DNA from: Synergistaceae bacterium | GTDB taxonomy: Bacteria; Synergistota; Synergistia; Synergistales; Acetomicrobiaceae | Length of the DNA stretch: 54,071 bases | Assembly: GCA_012518015.1 (NCBI GenBank) | Contig: JAAYTM010000028.1 | Span: 1-54,071 of the forward strand | Reading direction: 5' to 3' | Shown here: positions 30,774 through 40,207 of the stretch, one piece after another | Numbering within the stretch: position 1 is the stretch's first letter | How the letters are laid out: the number at the start of each line of letters is the position of its first letter | Translations under genes and position numbers: made by a program | The notes under the pieces: model-generated | Told to the model about the DNA's origin: nothing | Seen by the model: only the letters and a program-made list of their open reading frames with translations | The model's database searches: none

Positions 30774-31481
30774 ATGGAGAGCTTTAAATTCATTGAACCA
30801 ATACAATACAATGACTTCCGTCCTGTCAGAGAACTGGTTCTTGAACGTTTACGAGAAGCCATATTAAATAGGACCTTGAAACCGGGAGATCGCATAGTTG
30901 AGGCCGAACTAGCTCAAGTATTTAACGTGAGCCGCACCCCAGTAAGAGAAGCATTACGTGTGTTAGAAGCTGAGGGGCTTTTAAGGAGAATTCCAAGGAA
31001 AGGTCTCTTCGTCAGGGGCATCACGAGAGAGGATGTGGTTGAGATTTACTCCATACGAATTGCCCTTGAATCGCTGGCTGTATCTATAGCCGTTGAGCGC
31101 ATAACTCCTGTTGAAATTAGCAGGTTAGCTAAGCTGGTCGATCAGATGAAAAAATATACGGAGTCCAAGGAGTCCGACAAACTGTTTTCGGTGTGTCAGG
31201 AATTTAACGATATTTTGGTGAGGGCTTCTAGAATGCCAAGGCTCATTAAGCTTGTGAAGGTTTACATGGAATATTTAGAGCAATTCCGTGCTATTTCGAT
31301 GGCAAAACACGAAAGGCAAGTGGCAGCCTTGAGAGAACATGAAGAGATTTTGCGAGCTGTGGTCAATAGGAATCCACAAGAAGCTGAAATGGCTGTTAAA
31401 AGACACCTGCGGGGTGCTTTAGAAGCGTTCTTGAAAGAAGAGAGAATTTGCGATACTCAGAAATTAACGGATAGGCGGTGA
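30774..31481 (+). CDS. GntR-family transcriptional regulator (FCD type)
   Basis: AILNRTLKPGDRIVEAELAQVFNVSRTPVREALRVLEAEGLLRRIPRKGLFVRGIT. Confidence 0.93.
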   Translation: MESFKFIEPIQYNDFRPVRELVLERLREAILNRTLKPGDRIVEAELAQVFNVSRTPVREALRVLEAEGLLRRIPRKGLFVRGITREDVVEIYSIRIALESLAVSIAVERITPVEISRLAKLVDQMKKYTESKESDKLFSVCQEFNDILVRASRMPRLIKLVKVYMEYLEQFRAISMAKHERQVAALREHEEILRAVVNRNPQEAEMAVKRHLRGALEAFLKEERICDTQKLTDRR

Positions 31482-31491
31482 AGTGGTTATT

Positions 31492-32847
31492 ATGAGAGAG
31501 CTTCACATTCTCGCCCCAAATGGAATGTTGGGTTACGGCTTCCCTGTCAAGTGGTTTAAACGGGCTTTATCCATGAACCCTCATGCGATAGCCGTAGACT
31601 CCGGATCTACCGACAGTGGACCTCACAAGTTGGCGATGGGCGTCATGACCTGTTCTAAAGAGGCTTACACCAAAGACATATCGCTCCTCTTAGATGCCGT
31701 AAGCGAAAAGAAAATACCTCTTTTTATCAGCTCTGCAGGCGGAGCTGGTACCAACGCTCAGGTTGATATTTTTTTGGATATCATTGAGAAAATATCAAGA
31801 CAGAGGAATTATCACTTCAAGATTGCTGCGATATATAGCGAGATCGATAAAAACCTAATCAAAGAAAAGTTAAAAAATGGTCAAATTGCCCCATGCGGTC
31901 CTGTTCCCCCTCTTTCAGATGAAGAAATAGATTTAGCCACCACTGTAGTCGCTCAAATGGGAGTCGAGCCATTTCTGAAAGTATTAAAGGAAAATGATGT
32001 GGATATTATTGTTTCCGGAAGAACCTACGATCCGGTCGCTATAGCGGCAATGCCGATAAAGGAAGGATTCGATCCGGGACTTGCTTGGCATATGGGAAAA
32101 ATTATGGAGTGCGGGGCCCTTTGCGCGGAACCGGCAGGCAAAGTGATGCTTGGAGTAATACATGAAGATCATTTCATATTAGAACCGGGTAGCCTAGAAG
32201 AACGCTGCACTATATCGTCTGTTGCAGCACATACATTGTATGAAAAATCCCATCCCTATTTCTTACCTGGTCCTGGCGGTGTGCTGGATTTATCAGATGC
32301 GCGATTTGAGCAACTTGATGATCGCCGAGTTAAGGTCTCTGGTAGCAAGTTTGTGGCATCCGATAAGTACGCCGTTAAACTTGAAGGCGCCAAAAAAGTT
32401 GGTTTCCGCTCCATCTTTATCGGAGGAGTAAGGGATCCCATCTTAATAGGTCATATTGATGAAGTACTGACAAGAGTTGCTAAAGACGTGAAAGATTATT
32501 TCAAAGATATACCCCTCGATCAATATCAAATGATATATCACGTATATGGTAAAAATGGAGTTATGGCAGAACTTGAGCCAGTAAAGAATGCTACCCCCCT
32601 AGAATTGTGTATTATTCTCGAGGTTGCTGCACCGACTCAGGAATTGGCTACGGCCATATGTTCAAGGGCTAGGACGGAACTTTTGCATTGTCCCTACGAA
32701 GGGCGAATAGGTACTGCAGGAAATATAGCTTTTCCATTTACACCTCTTGAAATTTCTTTGGGAGAAGTCTGTGCTTTTAATGTGTATCACCTGATGGAAA
32801 TCGATGATCCTGTAAATCTTTTCCCGATTAGATATTTGGAGGTATAG
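31492..32847 (+). CDS. AtuA-like (DUF1446) family protein
   Basis: IAVDSGSTDSGPHKLAMG; ISSAGGAGTNAQVD; VDIIVSGRTYDPVAIAAMPIKEGFDPGLAWHMGKIMECGALCAEP. Confidence 0.8.
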   Translation: MRELHILAPNGMLGYGFPVKWFKRALSMNPHAIAVDSGSTDSGPHKLAMGVMTCSKEAYTKDISLLLDAVSEKKIPLFISSAGGAGTNAQVDIFLDIIEKISRQRNYHFKIAAIYSEIDKNLIKEKLKNGQIAPCGPVPPLSDEEIDLATTVVAQMGVEPFLKVLKENDVDIIVSGRTYDPVAIAAMPIKEGFDPGLAWHMGKIMECGALCAEPAGKVMLGVIHEDHFILEPGSLEERCTISSVAAHTLYEKSHPYFLPGPGGVLDLSDARFEQLDDRRVKVSGSKFVASDKYAVKLEGAKKVGFRSIFIGGVRDPILIGHIDEVLTRVAKDVKDYFKDIPLDQYQMIYHVYGKNGVMAELEPVKNATPLELCIILEVAAPTQELATAICSRARTELLHCPYEGRIGTAGNIAFPFTPLEISLGEVCAFNVYHLMEIDDPVNLFPIRYLEV

Positions 32848-32849
32848 AA

Positions 32850-33182
32850 ATGAATATAAAATCTGTCAAACTCAGAGACATAGCGAAGGTAATTAGAAGC
32901 AAAAATGCAGGCCCATTTGAGCTTACCTTTGATGTCATATTTAAAACCAAGGAAGACTACGAAAAGGTAAAAGCCTCCGGTGTTCTCAACAAAAGGCTTA
33001 TAGCCAGTTTATATAACCTGGATCCGCAAAATATTTTAACATTCGTCTTTTATGATGCCGCTAATGCTGTGAAGATTACCATACCTCGCATGCGACCCCA
33101 GGGATCTATAGGAGAGGTCGATATGCATGGCGCTCAACAGTATGTACCTCTTTTCGATATAGATATTCCGATAGACTTGTAA
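32850..33182 (+). CDS. DUF4387-family small protein, partner of AtuA-like protein
   Basis: VKLRDIAKVIRSKNAGPFELTFDVIFKTKEDYEKVKASGVLNKRLIASLYNL; adjacent to AtuA-like gene. Confidence 0.75.
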   Translation: MNIKSVKLRDIAKVIRSKNAGPFELTFDVIFKTKEDYEKVKASGVLNKRLIASLYNLDPQNILTFVFYDAANAVKITIPRMRPQGSIGEVDMHGAQQYVPLFDIDIPIDL

Positions 33183-33234
33183 TTTGGTCTCATAGGGCAT
33201 TGGCCCCTAATTTCAAATACTCAAGAAGGAGGTA

Positions 33235-34233
33235 ATGGCAATGAGAGGGAAAGCGGTATGGATCGTGGGGATCATGGCGTTCGTTCTTTTCATAAGCGGG
33301 ATGGCAATTGCGCAGCAGGACTATCCCAGCAAACCCTTCGAATTTATAGCACCGGCCGGTCCGGGCGGCGGATGGGATACAACTATCAGAATGGTCGCAA
33401 GGGTTCTGCAGGAGGAAAAGCTAGTGCCCGTACCAATGCCGGTCATCAATAAGCCAGGAGGGGGCGGTGGGGTGGCTCTTGCATATTTGCAACAGCGGAA
33501 GGGAGATCCCTATACTGTTGCAGTTTATTCTCCACCACTTTTGCTCATTAACTTAACTGGTCAAACTAAACTTTCCTTTAAGGATACTACTCCTATAGCC
33601 AGGCTTATCAGCGATTATGGCGCTTTTGCCGTACCGAAAAATTCTCCCTATCAATCCATTAGCGAAGTAATGGAAGCGCTGAAAAAGGATCCCAAAAGCG
33701 TTAAGGTTGGTGGCACTTCCTCACCAGGATCAATGGACCACGTTCAATTTCTTATTGCAGCAAAAGCAGCTGGAATAATCGACTTGGATAAAATTGTGTA
33801 TATCGCCTTTCAAGAGGGGCAACAATTGGCAGCCTTATTGGGAGGACACATTGATCTTTTGAGCACAGGCTTAGCAGAGACGCAAGGACCCATGATGTCA
33901 GGTGACATTAAGGTGCTTGCGATTTCAAGGCCAGAGCCATATGATGAGGGGCCTTTCGCGAATGTTCCTACCTTGCGTCAAGGCGGCGTTGATGCAGAAT
34001 TTATTAACTGGCGTGGTTTATTTGGTCCTCCTGAAATGCCGAATTATGCTGTAAAGTATCTCGAAGAAAAACTTGCTCAGCTGGAGAAAACTCAATTGTG
34101 GGATGAGATATGCAATACCAATGGTTGGGATAAGAGTTTTTTACCTGCAGAAGAGTTCAAGGCGTTCTTAGCTAAAACGAATGAAGAATACAAGGAAGTT
34201 TTGAAGGCAATTGGTTTCTATAAGGGAGAATAA
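33235..34233 (+). CDS. TTT substrate-binding protein (TctC family), copy 1
   Basis: Signal peptide then QQDYPSKPFEFIAPAGPGGGWDTTIRMVARVLQEEKLVPVPMPVINKPGGGGGVALAYL. Confidence 0.93.
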   Translation: MAMRGKAVWIVGIMAFVLFISGMAIAQQDYPSKPFEFIAPAGPGGGWDTTIRMVARVLQEEKLVPVPMPVINKPGGGGGVALAYLQQRKGDPYTVAVYSPPLLLINLTGQTKLSFKDTTPIARLISDYGAFAVPKNSPYQSISEVMEALKKDPKSVKVGGTSSPGSMDHVQFLIAAKAAGIIDLDKIVYIAFQEGQQLAALLGGHIDLLSTGLAETQGPMMSGDIKVLAISRPEPYDEGPFANVPTLRQGGVDAEFINWRGLFGPPEMPNYAVKYLEEKLAQLEKTQLWDEICNTNGWDKSFLPAEEFKAFLAKTNEEYKEVLKAIGFYKGE

Positions 34234-34245
34234 CTTTTAGGCAAC

Positions 34246-34281
34246 CAAAGAGGACAGCTTTGAACAAAGCTGTCCTCTTTG
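34246..34281 (+). promoter_or_regulatory. Strong intercistronic hairpin between tctC and tctB
   Basis: CAAAGAGGACAGCTTTG-AA-CAAAGCTGTCCTCTTTG perfect inverted repeat; no long U-tract. Confidence 0.8.
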
Positions 34282-34300
34282 CGAAAGGAGGCAATATCGC

Positions 34301-34735
34301 ATGAACTCTGATGTAATTATTGGAATTGCAGGTCTTACTTTAGGAATATCTTATTTTATTCAGAGCTTAAATCTTCCAAAGGCGTTTATAGGTAATCCGT
34401 GGGCACCCATTTACTTCCCGTTGTCTTTGGGAGTGCTTATGATTCTGTGTAGTGCAATCCTTTTAGTTGAAAGTTTACGGCGCAGGAAGAAAAGTGAAAA
34501 GTTCAGTGCTCGAGTTCCATGGTTTCTGATTATAGGGACAATGTCAATAGGATCTGTATACGCCGTTTTATTCAACAGAATAGGTTTCATCCCGTCTACA
34601 ATTATATTTATCGGAGCGATGTTATTTTTAGTTAATGGTACAAGGGGCTGGTTGCTGAACATCATACTTACGGTTTGCTTAACATTGAGCGTTTGGTATT
34701 GCTTTGAAAAAGTTTTGTACATCTCTATGCCATAA
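34301..34735 (+). CDS. TTT small membrane subunit (TctB family), copy 1
   Basis: Four-helix TctB-like protein of 144 aa between TctC and TctA. Confidence 0.85.
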   Translation: MNSDVIIGIAGLTLGISYFIQSLNLPKAFIGNPWAPIYFPLSLGVLMILCSAILLVESLRRRKKSEKFSARVPWFLIIGTMSIGSVYAVLFNRIGFIPSTIIFIGAMLFLVNGTRGWLLNIILTVCLTLSVWYCFEKVLYISMP

Positions 34736-34752
34736 CAAGGAGGTGAACTACG

Positions 34753-36264
34753 TTGGAGGCAATTAATAATTTATTATATGGATTAACGATCGTTGCCAAG
34801 CCAGTTAATATTATTTTTATGTCAGTAGGATGTATTCTTGGAACAGTGCTTGGAATGTTACCTGGAGTCGGTCCAGCAACCGGCGTAGCTTTATTGCTCC
34901 CTTTGACATTTACGATGAAGCCGGAAACCGCGTTAATTACCATGGCAGCCGTTTATTACGGGGCTATGTTTGGAGGGTCGCGCAGTTCGATATTATTAAA
35001 CGTTCCTGGCGATGGTGCCGCTATAGCCTCGTGTTTTGATGGTTATCCTATGACGTTAAAGGGAAAGGCGGAATCTGCTTTGGCCATATCTGCAGTTGCT
35101 TCTTTCATTGGAGGCTTAATCGCGGCAGTTATTTTCCTGTTTTTGGCAATGCCCGTTGCTAGATTTGCCCTGCGTTTTGGACCGCCCGAGTACTTTGTGT
35201 TGATGGTCTTTGCCTTGTCTGCTACGGCATCTTTAACTGAAGAAAGCCCCGTCAAAGGTTTTATGTCGTTGTTGTTTGGTCTCATGGTGACAACTGTAGG
35301 CATTGACCTTCAATCCGGAGTTTTGCGTTTTACTTTTGGAATTCCAGAACTTCAAACGGGAATTGATTTTGTAGTGGTAATTGTAGGAATATATGGTATT
35401 GGAGAGGTATTTAAAAACTACGAAACGATCAAAGAGACAGGCATATATGCTTTAAAAACAACTTTTGGTCGTATATGGTTCACATTGGAAGAGTGGCGCA
35501 GGTGTATATGGCCTATCTTAAGGGAGTCTATAGTTGGGTTCATTATAGGTGTATTACCTGGAGCTGGAGGCACTATTGCAGCGATGATGGCTTACAGCAA
35601 CGAAAAGCGATTGTCAAAAGAACCTGAAAGTTTTGGCACAGGCGTGCCAGAAGGGTTGGCAGCTCCTGAAGCTGCCAACAATGCAGCTTCTATCGGGGCA
35701 ATGATACCCATGTTGACATTGGGAGTTCCCGGCTCAGGAACTACTGCAGTTATGCTAGGAGCCCTCATGATTTACGGCTTACAGCCCGGGCCTCTCCTTT
35801 TTGAGCAGCGTCCGGAAATTGCATGGGGAGTAATAGCAAGTTTATTTGTAGGGAATCTGATTTGCATAATAATTAATCTTCCACTGGCAGGGCTATTGGT
35901 CAGGTTATTATCAGTGCCTGGACGTCTACTTTATCCCCTTATAGTAGTAATTGCTTTTTTTGGGGTATACACTATAAACTTTTCGGTTGTAGATTTTTAT
36001 ATGCTCCTTATTTTTGGATTTGTTGGATACTTCATGAGACGATATAAAGTCCCCATTGCTCCAATGGTGTTGTCGGTTGTTTTAGGATCTTCCATGGAAA
36101 ATTCATTCCGTCAGTCATTAATGCTTTCTGATGGAAGTTTGAAGATTTTCTTTAGATCGGGCATAAGTATAGCCCTTATCATACTAACTTTGCTTTCGGT
36201 AATGTGGCCTATATTTTCAAAAAATATAAAGATGCGACGTGTTTCGACAAAAAGCGCAAATTAA
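34753..36264 (+). CDS. TTT large membrane subunit (TctA family), copy 1
   Basis: LGMLPGVGPATGVALLLPLTFTMKPETALITMAAVYYGAMFGGSRSSILLNVPGDGAAIASCFDGYPMTLKGKAESALAISAVASFIGG. Confidence 0.95.
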   Translation: MEAINNLLYGLTIVAKPVNIIFMSVGCILGTVLGMLPGVGPATGVALLLPLTFTMKPETALITMAAVYYGAMFGGSRSSILLNVPGDGAAIASCFDGYPMTLKGKAESALAISAVASFIGGLIAAVIFLFLAMPVARFALRFGPPEYFVLMVFALSATASLTEESPVKGFMSLLFGLMVTTVGIDLQSGVLRFTFGIPELQTGIDFVVVIVGIYGIGEVFKNYETIKETGIYALKTTFGRIWFTLEEWRRCIWPILRESIVGFIIGVLPGAGGTIAAMMAYSNEKRLSKEPESFGTGVPEGLAAPEAANNAASIGAMIPMLTLGVPGSGTTAVMLGALMIYGLQPGPLLFEQRPEIAWGVIASLFVGNLICIIINLPLAGLLVRLLSVPGRLLYPLIVVIAFFGVYTINFSVVDFYMLLIFGFVGYFMRRYKVPIAPMVLSVVLGSSMENSFRQSLMLSDGSLKIFFRSGISIALIILTLLSVMWPIFSKNIKMRRVSTKSAN

Positions 36265-36300
36265 GCTAGCATTAACCTTAACAATGATACGGGGGTACTT

Positions 36301-38235
36301 ATGATGGGTTTAACTATAACTGAAAAGATAATAAAACAACATTTAATCAAAGGGGATATGACCAAGGGATCTTCTGTGGCTATTAAGATAGATCAGACAT
36401 TGATTCACGATGCCACAGGAACTATGGCCATGTTGGAGCTTGAAGCCACAGGAGTTAAACGTGTGAAAACGGAATTGTCCGTAGCTTATGTTGATCACAA
36501 CATGATTCAAGAAGATTTTAAAAACCCAGATGACCACAGGTTTTTGCAGGATATGGCTGCTAAATACGGGCTAATGTTTTCAAGGCCTGGTAATGGTATT
36601 TGTCATCATGTTCATCTTGAGCGTTTTGCAGTTCCGGGAAGGACTCTCCTTGGCAGTGACTCTCATACCCCTACAGCAGGCGGTATCGGCATGCTTGCTA
36701 TTGGTGCCGGTGGTTTGGATGTAGCTATGGCAATGGCGGGCGAGCCTTTTTCTGTTATAATGCCAAAAATTATAAGAGTTTATCTAACGGGAGAGCTTTC
36801 TCCTTTTGTATCTGCAAAGGACGTAATATTAGAGGTCTTGCGGCGTATTTCGGTTAAAGGCGGAGTGGGAAAAGCCCTCGAATATTGTGGTCCCGGTGTT
36901 AAATCCTTAAGTGTAAGTGAAAGAGCCACGATAACTAACATGGGAGCTGAAACAGGTGCTACTACATCTATATTCCAAAGTGACGAAGTGACACGAGAGT
37001 GGCTAAGAGCCCAAGGAAGAGAGCGAGACTGGGTGCCTTTGTATCCAGATGAGGATGCTATCTATGACGAAGAAATTAATTTAGACTTGTCTTCATTGGA
37101 GCCAATGGTCGCAAAACCCTTTTTGCCCGATAACGTAGTGCCAGTTAAGGAAGTTGCGGGTACTCGGGTAGATCAAGTAATGTTCGGTTCATGTACGAAC
37201 TCCTCGCTACGGGATATTTTAACCATAGCGCATATGCTCAAGGGCAAAAGAATTCATCCCAATGTCGATGCTGGGCTTTCGCCTGGGAGTAGGCAAATTC
37301 TGTTGCAGGCGAATGTGGAAGGAGCCATCGAGGACTTAATTGCAGCGGGTGTGAGGATTTTAGAGGCAAGTTGTGGAGCATGTGTAGGTATGGGATTTGC
37401 ACCTCCTACAGATGGCGTTTCCGTGAGAACGATAAATCGTAACTTTTACGGAAGGTGCGGGCATACCAGCGGAAAGGTATATCTTGCCAGCCCTGAAGTG
37501 GCCGCAGCAGCTTGTATCACAGGGGTGATTACTGACCCTAGGGAGATTGATGTAGATCCATATCATTTTGAGACGCCTTCAAATCTCGTAATCGACGAAG
37601 GAATGTTCATAGCTCCCTCGCCTGAGCCGGAGAGAATTACTGTTCGAAGAGGACCTAATATCAAACCATTGCCTGAAATGAGTCCGTTGCCCGACAAACT
37701 TGAAGGGAAGGTCTTGATAAAGGTAGGAGATGACATTACGACGGATCATATAATGCCTGCAGGAGCTAAATTCCTGCCGTTACGATCCAACATTCCCGCT
37801 ATTTCAGAGCATGTCTTTGAAGTTGTGGATCCAGATTTTGCAAAAAGGGCCAAGGAGCTTAAAGGCGGATTTATCGTAGCGGGGGTGAATTACGGTCAAG
37901 GATCAAGCAGGGAGCATGCCGCTTTAGCGCCAAGGTATTTAGGCGTTAAGGCCGTTATAGCTAAGAGCTTTGCCCGCATCCATCTTGCGAATCTGGTTAA
38001 CTTCGGTATATTGCCCTTAATTTTTGTCAATATAGAGGACTACGAGAAAATAGATCGAGATGATAAACTTTTCTTCAATGTCGGTCAACTGAATGTCGGA
38101 TCTCAAGCGGTTTTGCGGAATTTAACGAAAAATATAGAAATTCCAGTTATATGTCCATTGAGCAGCGATGATTTAGATATCGTTAAGGCAGGCGGCAAGC
38201 TCAATTGGATTAGATTAAATGCTTCTCTTGATTAG
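36301..38235 (+). CDS. Aconitate hydratase
   Basis: GSDSHTPTAGGIGMLAIGAGGLDVAMAMAG; VMFGSCTNSSLRDI; ASCGACVGMG; C-terminal swivel VAGVNYGQGSSREHAALAPRYLG. Confidence 0.92.
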   Translation: MMGLTITEKIIKQHLIKGDMTKGSSVAIKIDQTLIHDATGTMAMLELEATGVKRVKTELSVAYVDHNMIQEDFKNPDDHRFLQDMAAKYGLMFSRPGNGICHHVHLERFAVPGRTLLGSDSHTPTAGGIGMLAIGAGGLDVAMAMAGEPFSVIMPKIIRVYLTGELSPFVSAKDVILEVLRRISVKGGVGKALEYCGPGVKSLSVSERATITNMGAETGATTSIFQSDEVTREWLRAQGRERDWVPLYPDEDAIYDEEINLDLSSLEPMVAKPFLPDNVVPVKEVAGTRVDQVMFGSCTNSSLRDILTIAHMLKGKRIHPNVDAGLSPGSRQILLQANVEGAIEDLIAAGVRILEASCGACVGMGFAPPTDGVSVRTINRNFYGRCGHTSGKVYLASPEVAAAACITGVITDPREIDVDPYHFETPSNLVIDEGMFIAPSPEPERITVRRGPNIKPLPEMSPLPDKLEGKVLIKVGDDITTDHIMPAGAKFLPLRSNIPAISEHVFEVVDPDFAKRAKELKGGFIVAGVNYGQGSSREHAALAPRYLGVKAVIAKSFARIHLANLVNFGILPLIFVNIEDYEKIDRDDKLFFNVGQLNVGSQAVLRNLTKNIEIPVICPLSSDDLDIVKAGGKLNWIRLNASLD

Positions 38236-38247
38236 GAGGTAGCTTAA

Positions 38248-39510
38248 ATGACAGATTTTCCTGGGCTCAAGCTGACAAACATAGATATGCCTTCTTCTGG
38301 TTCCCCCATTACCATGAGAGATGAAGGCAAACTAATTGTACCGAACGATCCTGTTGTTCCCTTTATTGAAGGGGATGGAATCGGACCCGATATAACTCGG
38401 GCCATGAAAATGGTTACGGAAAATGCTGTTTACAAGGCATACGGAAGAAATAGAAAGATTTACTTTTGGGAGATATATGCAGGCGAGAAATGCAATAAAA
38501 TATTTGGCAACTGGCTTATTGACGATACCCTTGAAGCTATTAAGTATTTTAAAGTTGCGATAAAAGGACCTTTGACAACACCTGTAGGCGGTGGGATTCG
38601 AAGCATCAACGTCAGGCTCAGGCAAGCACTTGAGCTGTACGCCTGCATCAGGCCGGTTCGTTATTTCGACGGAGTACCATCTCCCTTAAGGGATCCCTGG
38701 AAAGTTAACATGGTCGTATTTAGGGAGAACATGGAAGACGTCTATGCTGGGATAGAATGGCCGAAGGGCAGCGTCGAATGTATGAAGATCAGAAATTTTT
38801 TGACGGAAGAAATGGGCGTTTCTTTGCGGGAAGATATCGGGCTTGGCATTAAGCCCATTTCGGCTTTCGGGTCTAAGCGAATAATGCGCAAAGCGATTAA
38901 ATATGCAATCGAACAAAATAGATCCAGCATAACAATAGTGCATAAGGGAAACATCATGAAATACACCGAAGGATTATTTAGGGCATGTTGTTACAAAGTG
39001 GCAGAAGAAGAATTTTCAGGTCAAGTCATTACCGAGGGCGAGGCTAGAGGAAAAACAGCGGAGAGCTTGCCGGATAACAAGATATTAGTAAAGGATAGAA
39101 TTGCCGATGCCATGTTCCAGCAGATTTTGCTCAGGCCGGAAGATTACGATGTCATAGTCACTCCCAACTTAAATGGAGATTACCTTTCCGATGCGATAGC
39201 TGCTACGGCAGGAGGATTAGGCATGGCTCCTGGTGCTAACGTAGGAGATGAAGCGGCTGTGTTTGAGGCTACTCACGGCACAGTGCCAAAGTATGCAGAT
39301 TTGGATAAAGTCAATCCTACTTCTTTGATCCTCTCGTCCGCCATGATGTTAGATCATATTGGTTGGAAAGAAGCAGCTGAACTTATAGTTTCGGCTGTAG
39401 AAAGGACCATACAGTCTCGTGTTGTGACCTATGATTTGGCAAGACAAATGGAGAAAGCAACGGAAGTATCGTGTTCTAAATATGCGGAAACACTATGTCA
39501 AAATATGTAG
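38248..39510 (+). CDS. icd: Isocitrate dehydrogenase (NADP-type family)
   Basis: [94 protein letters not shown]. Confidence 0.94.
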   Translation: MTDFPGLKLTNIDMPSSGSPITMRDEGKLIVPNDPVVPFIEGDGIGPDITRAMKMVTENAVYKAYGRNRKIYFWEIYAGEKCNKIFGNWLIDDTLEAIKYFKVAIKGPLTTPVGGGIRSINVRLRQALELYACIRPVRYFDGVPSPLRDPWKVNMVVFRENMEDVYAGIEWPKGSVECMKIRNFLTEEMGVSLREDIGLGIKPISAFGSKRIMRKAIKYAIEQNRSSITIVHKGNIMKYTEGLFRACCYKVAEEEFSGQVITEGEARGKTAESLPDNKILVKDRIADAMFQQILLRPEDYDVIVTPNLNGDYLSDAIAATAGGLGMAPGANVGDEAAVFEATHGTVPKYADLDKVNPTSLILSSAMMLDHIGWKEAAELIVSAVERTIQSRVVTYDLARQMEKATEVSCSKYAETLCQNM

Positions 39511-39578
39511 TATTGACTTAAGACCATCCTTGCGAAGTTATAAAAGCTAAATACCCTTATAATCTCTTTTCGTAGCAT

Positions 39579-39620
39579 GGCGTCTCGCCTTGTACGACGA
39601 GACTGCCTATTTTTTATATT
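39579..39620 (+). terminator. Terminator of the AtuA-TTT-acn-icd operon
   Basis: GGCGTCTCG CCTTGTACGA CGAGACTGCC then TATTTTTTATATTT. Confidence 0.6.
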
Positions 39621-39624
39621 TATT

Positions 39625-40090
39625 TGGCAGCGCTTTCTTTTGTAATATGTTGACGAAGCGACCCAAAGCGCTACGCGAGCTTGCAGTTATGGGGTTAGTG
39701 CTTACAGATGTATATCATCAAATCCCCTTGAGCTTCGGGAGAAATTTAAAGCGCTCCAGAAGTTTGGAAGAAGAGGCATATTTTCATTAACTAATGCTGC
39801 TAGAGCGTAAAAATGAAGCTAAAGGCGGAGAATATCACTATGGGCCTCGTGGATAAAAAGAATTCTCGGGTAAAAAGAAAAACTGCAGAAGCGCCAATGA
39901 CCATAAAAACTGGCGGTATCATATAAACGGGCTGCTTCTACAGGCACCCTAGTAGCCCTAGCAACACTTGGCGATTCCTTCCTTTATGCTGCCCTGCCTG
40001 TACACTATCGAGAAGTTGTTATCAGCTCCTCTTCCATGGCGCTGCAAAAGATCTGCATCGGGAAAATGATGCCAAGACACCTGCCTCTAG
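39625..40090 (+). pseudogene. Decayed intergenic region with possible membrane-transporter (MFS-like) fragment
   Basis: Fragment ASTGTLVALATLGDSFLYAALPVHYREV around 39945-40015 resembles the first helix of an MFS transporter; frames broken on both sides. Confidence 0.3.
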
Positions 40091-40146
40091 AAATTTTCCA
40101 CACTATTTGAAATAGAGCCGCTATCAACTTGACCGAGCAAAATATG

Positions 40147-40158
40147 TATGTTAACATA
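40147..40158. promoter_or_regulatory. Palindrome TATGTTAACATA upstream of GntR
   Basis: 12-bp perfect palindrome, 50 bp upstream of the GntR start. Confidence 0.5.
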
Positions 40159-40179
40159 ATAAAAGTGACTGGGCTACCA

Positions 40180-40189
40180 TGGTATACCA
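40180..40189. promoter_or_regulatory. GntR-type operator TGGTATACCA
   Basis: Perfect 10-bp palindrome of the form known for FadR/UxuR-type GntR operators, 18 bp upstream of the GntR start. Confidence 0.6.
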
Positions 40190-40207
40190 GATACGAGGTG
40201 TAGCTGG

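Noticed and set aside
32250-32350. Possible frameshift in the AtuA-like gene (alternative frame ORF 32222-32431)
   Set aside because: Main frame is continuous over 452 aa with consistent family-like sequence; the alternative frame is not recognisable.
39590-39790. 66-aa ORF MYDETAYFLYLFGSAFFCNMLTKRPKALRELAVMG...
   Set aside because: Starts inside a terminator-like hairpin/T-tract, no good RBS, and lies in a decayed region.
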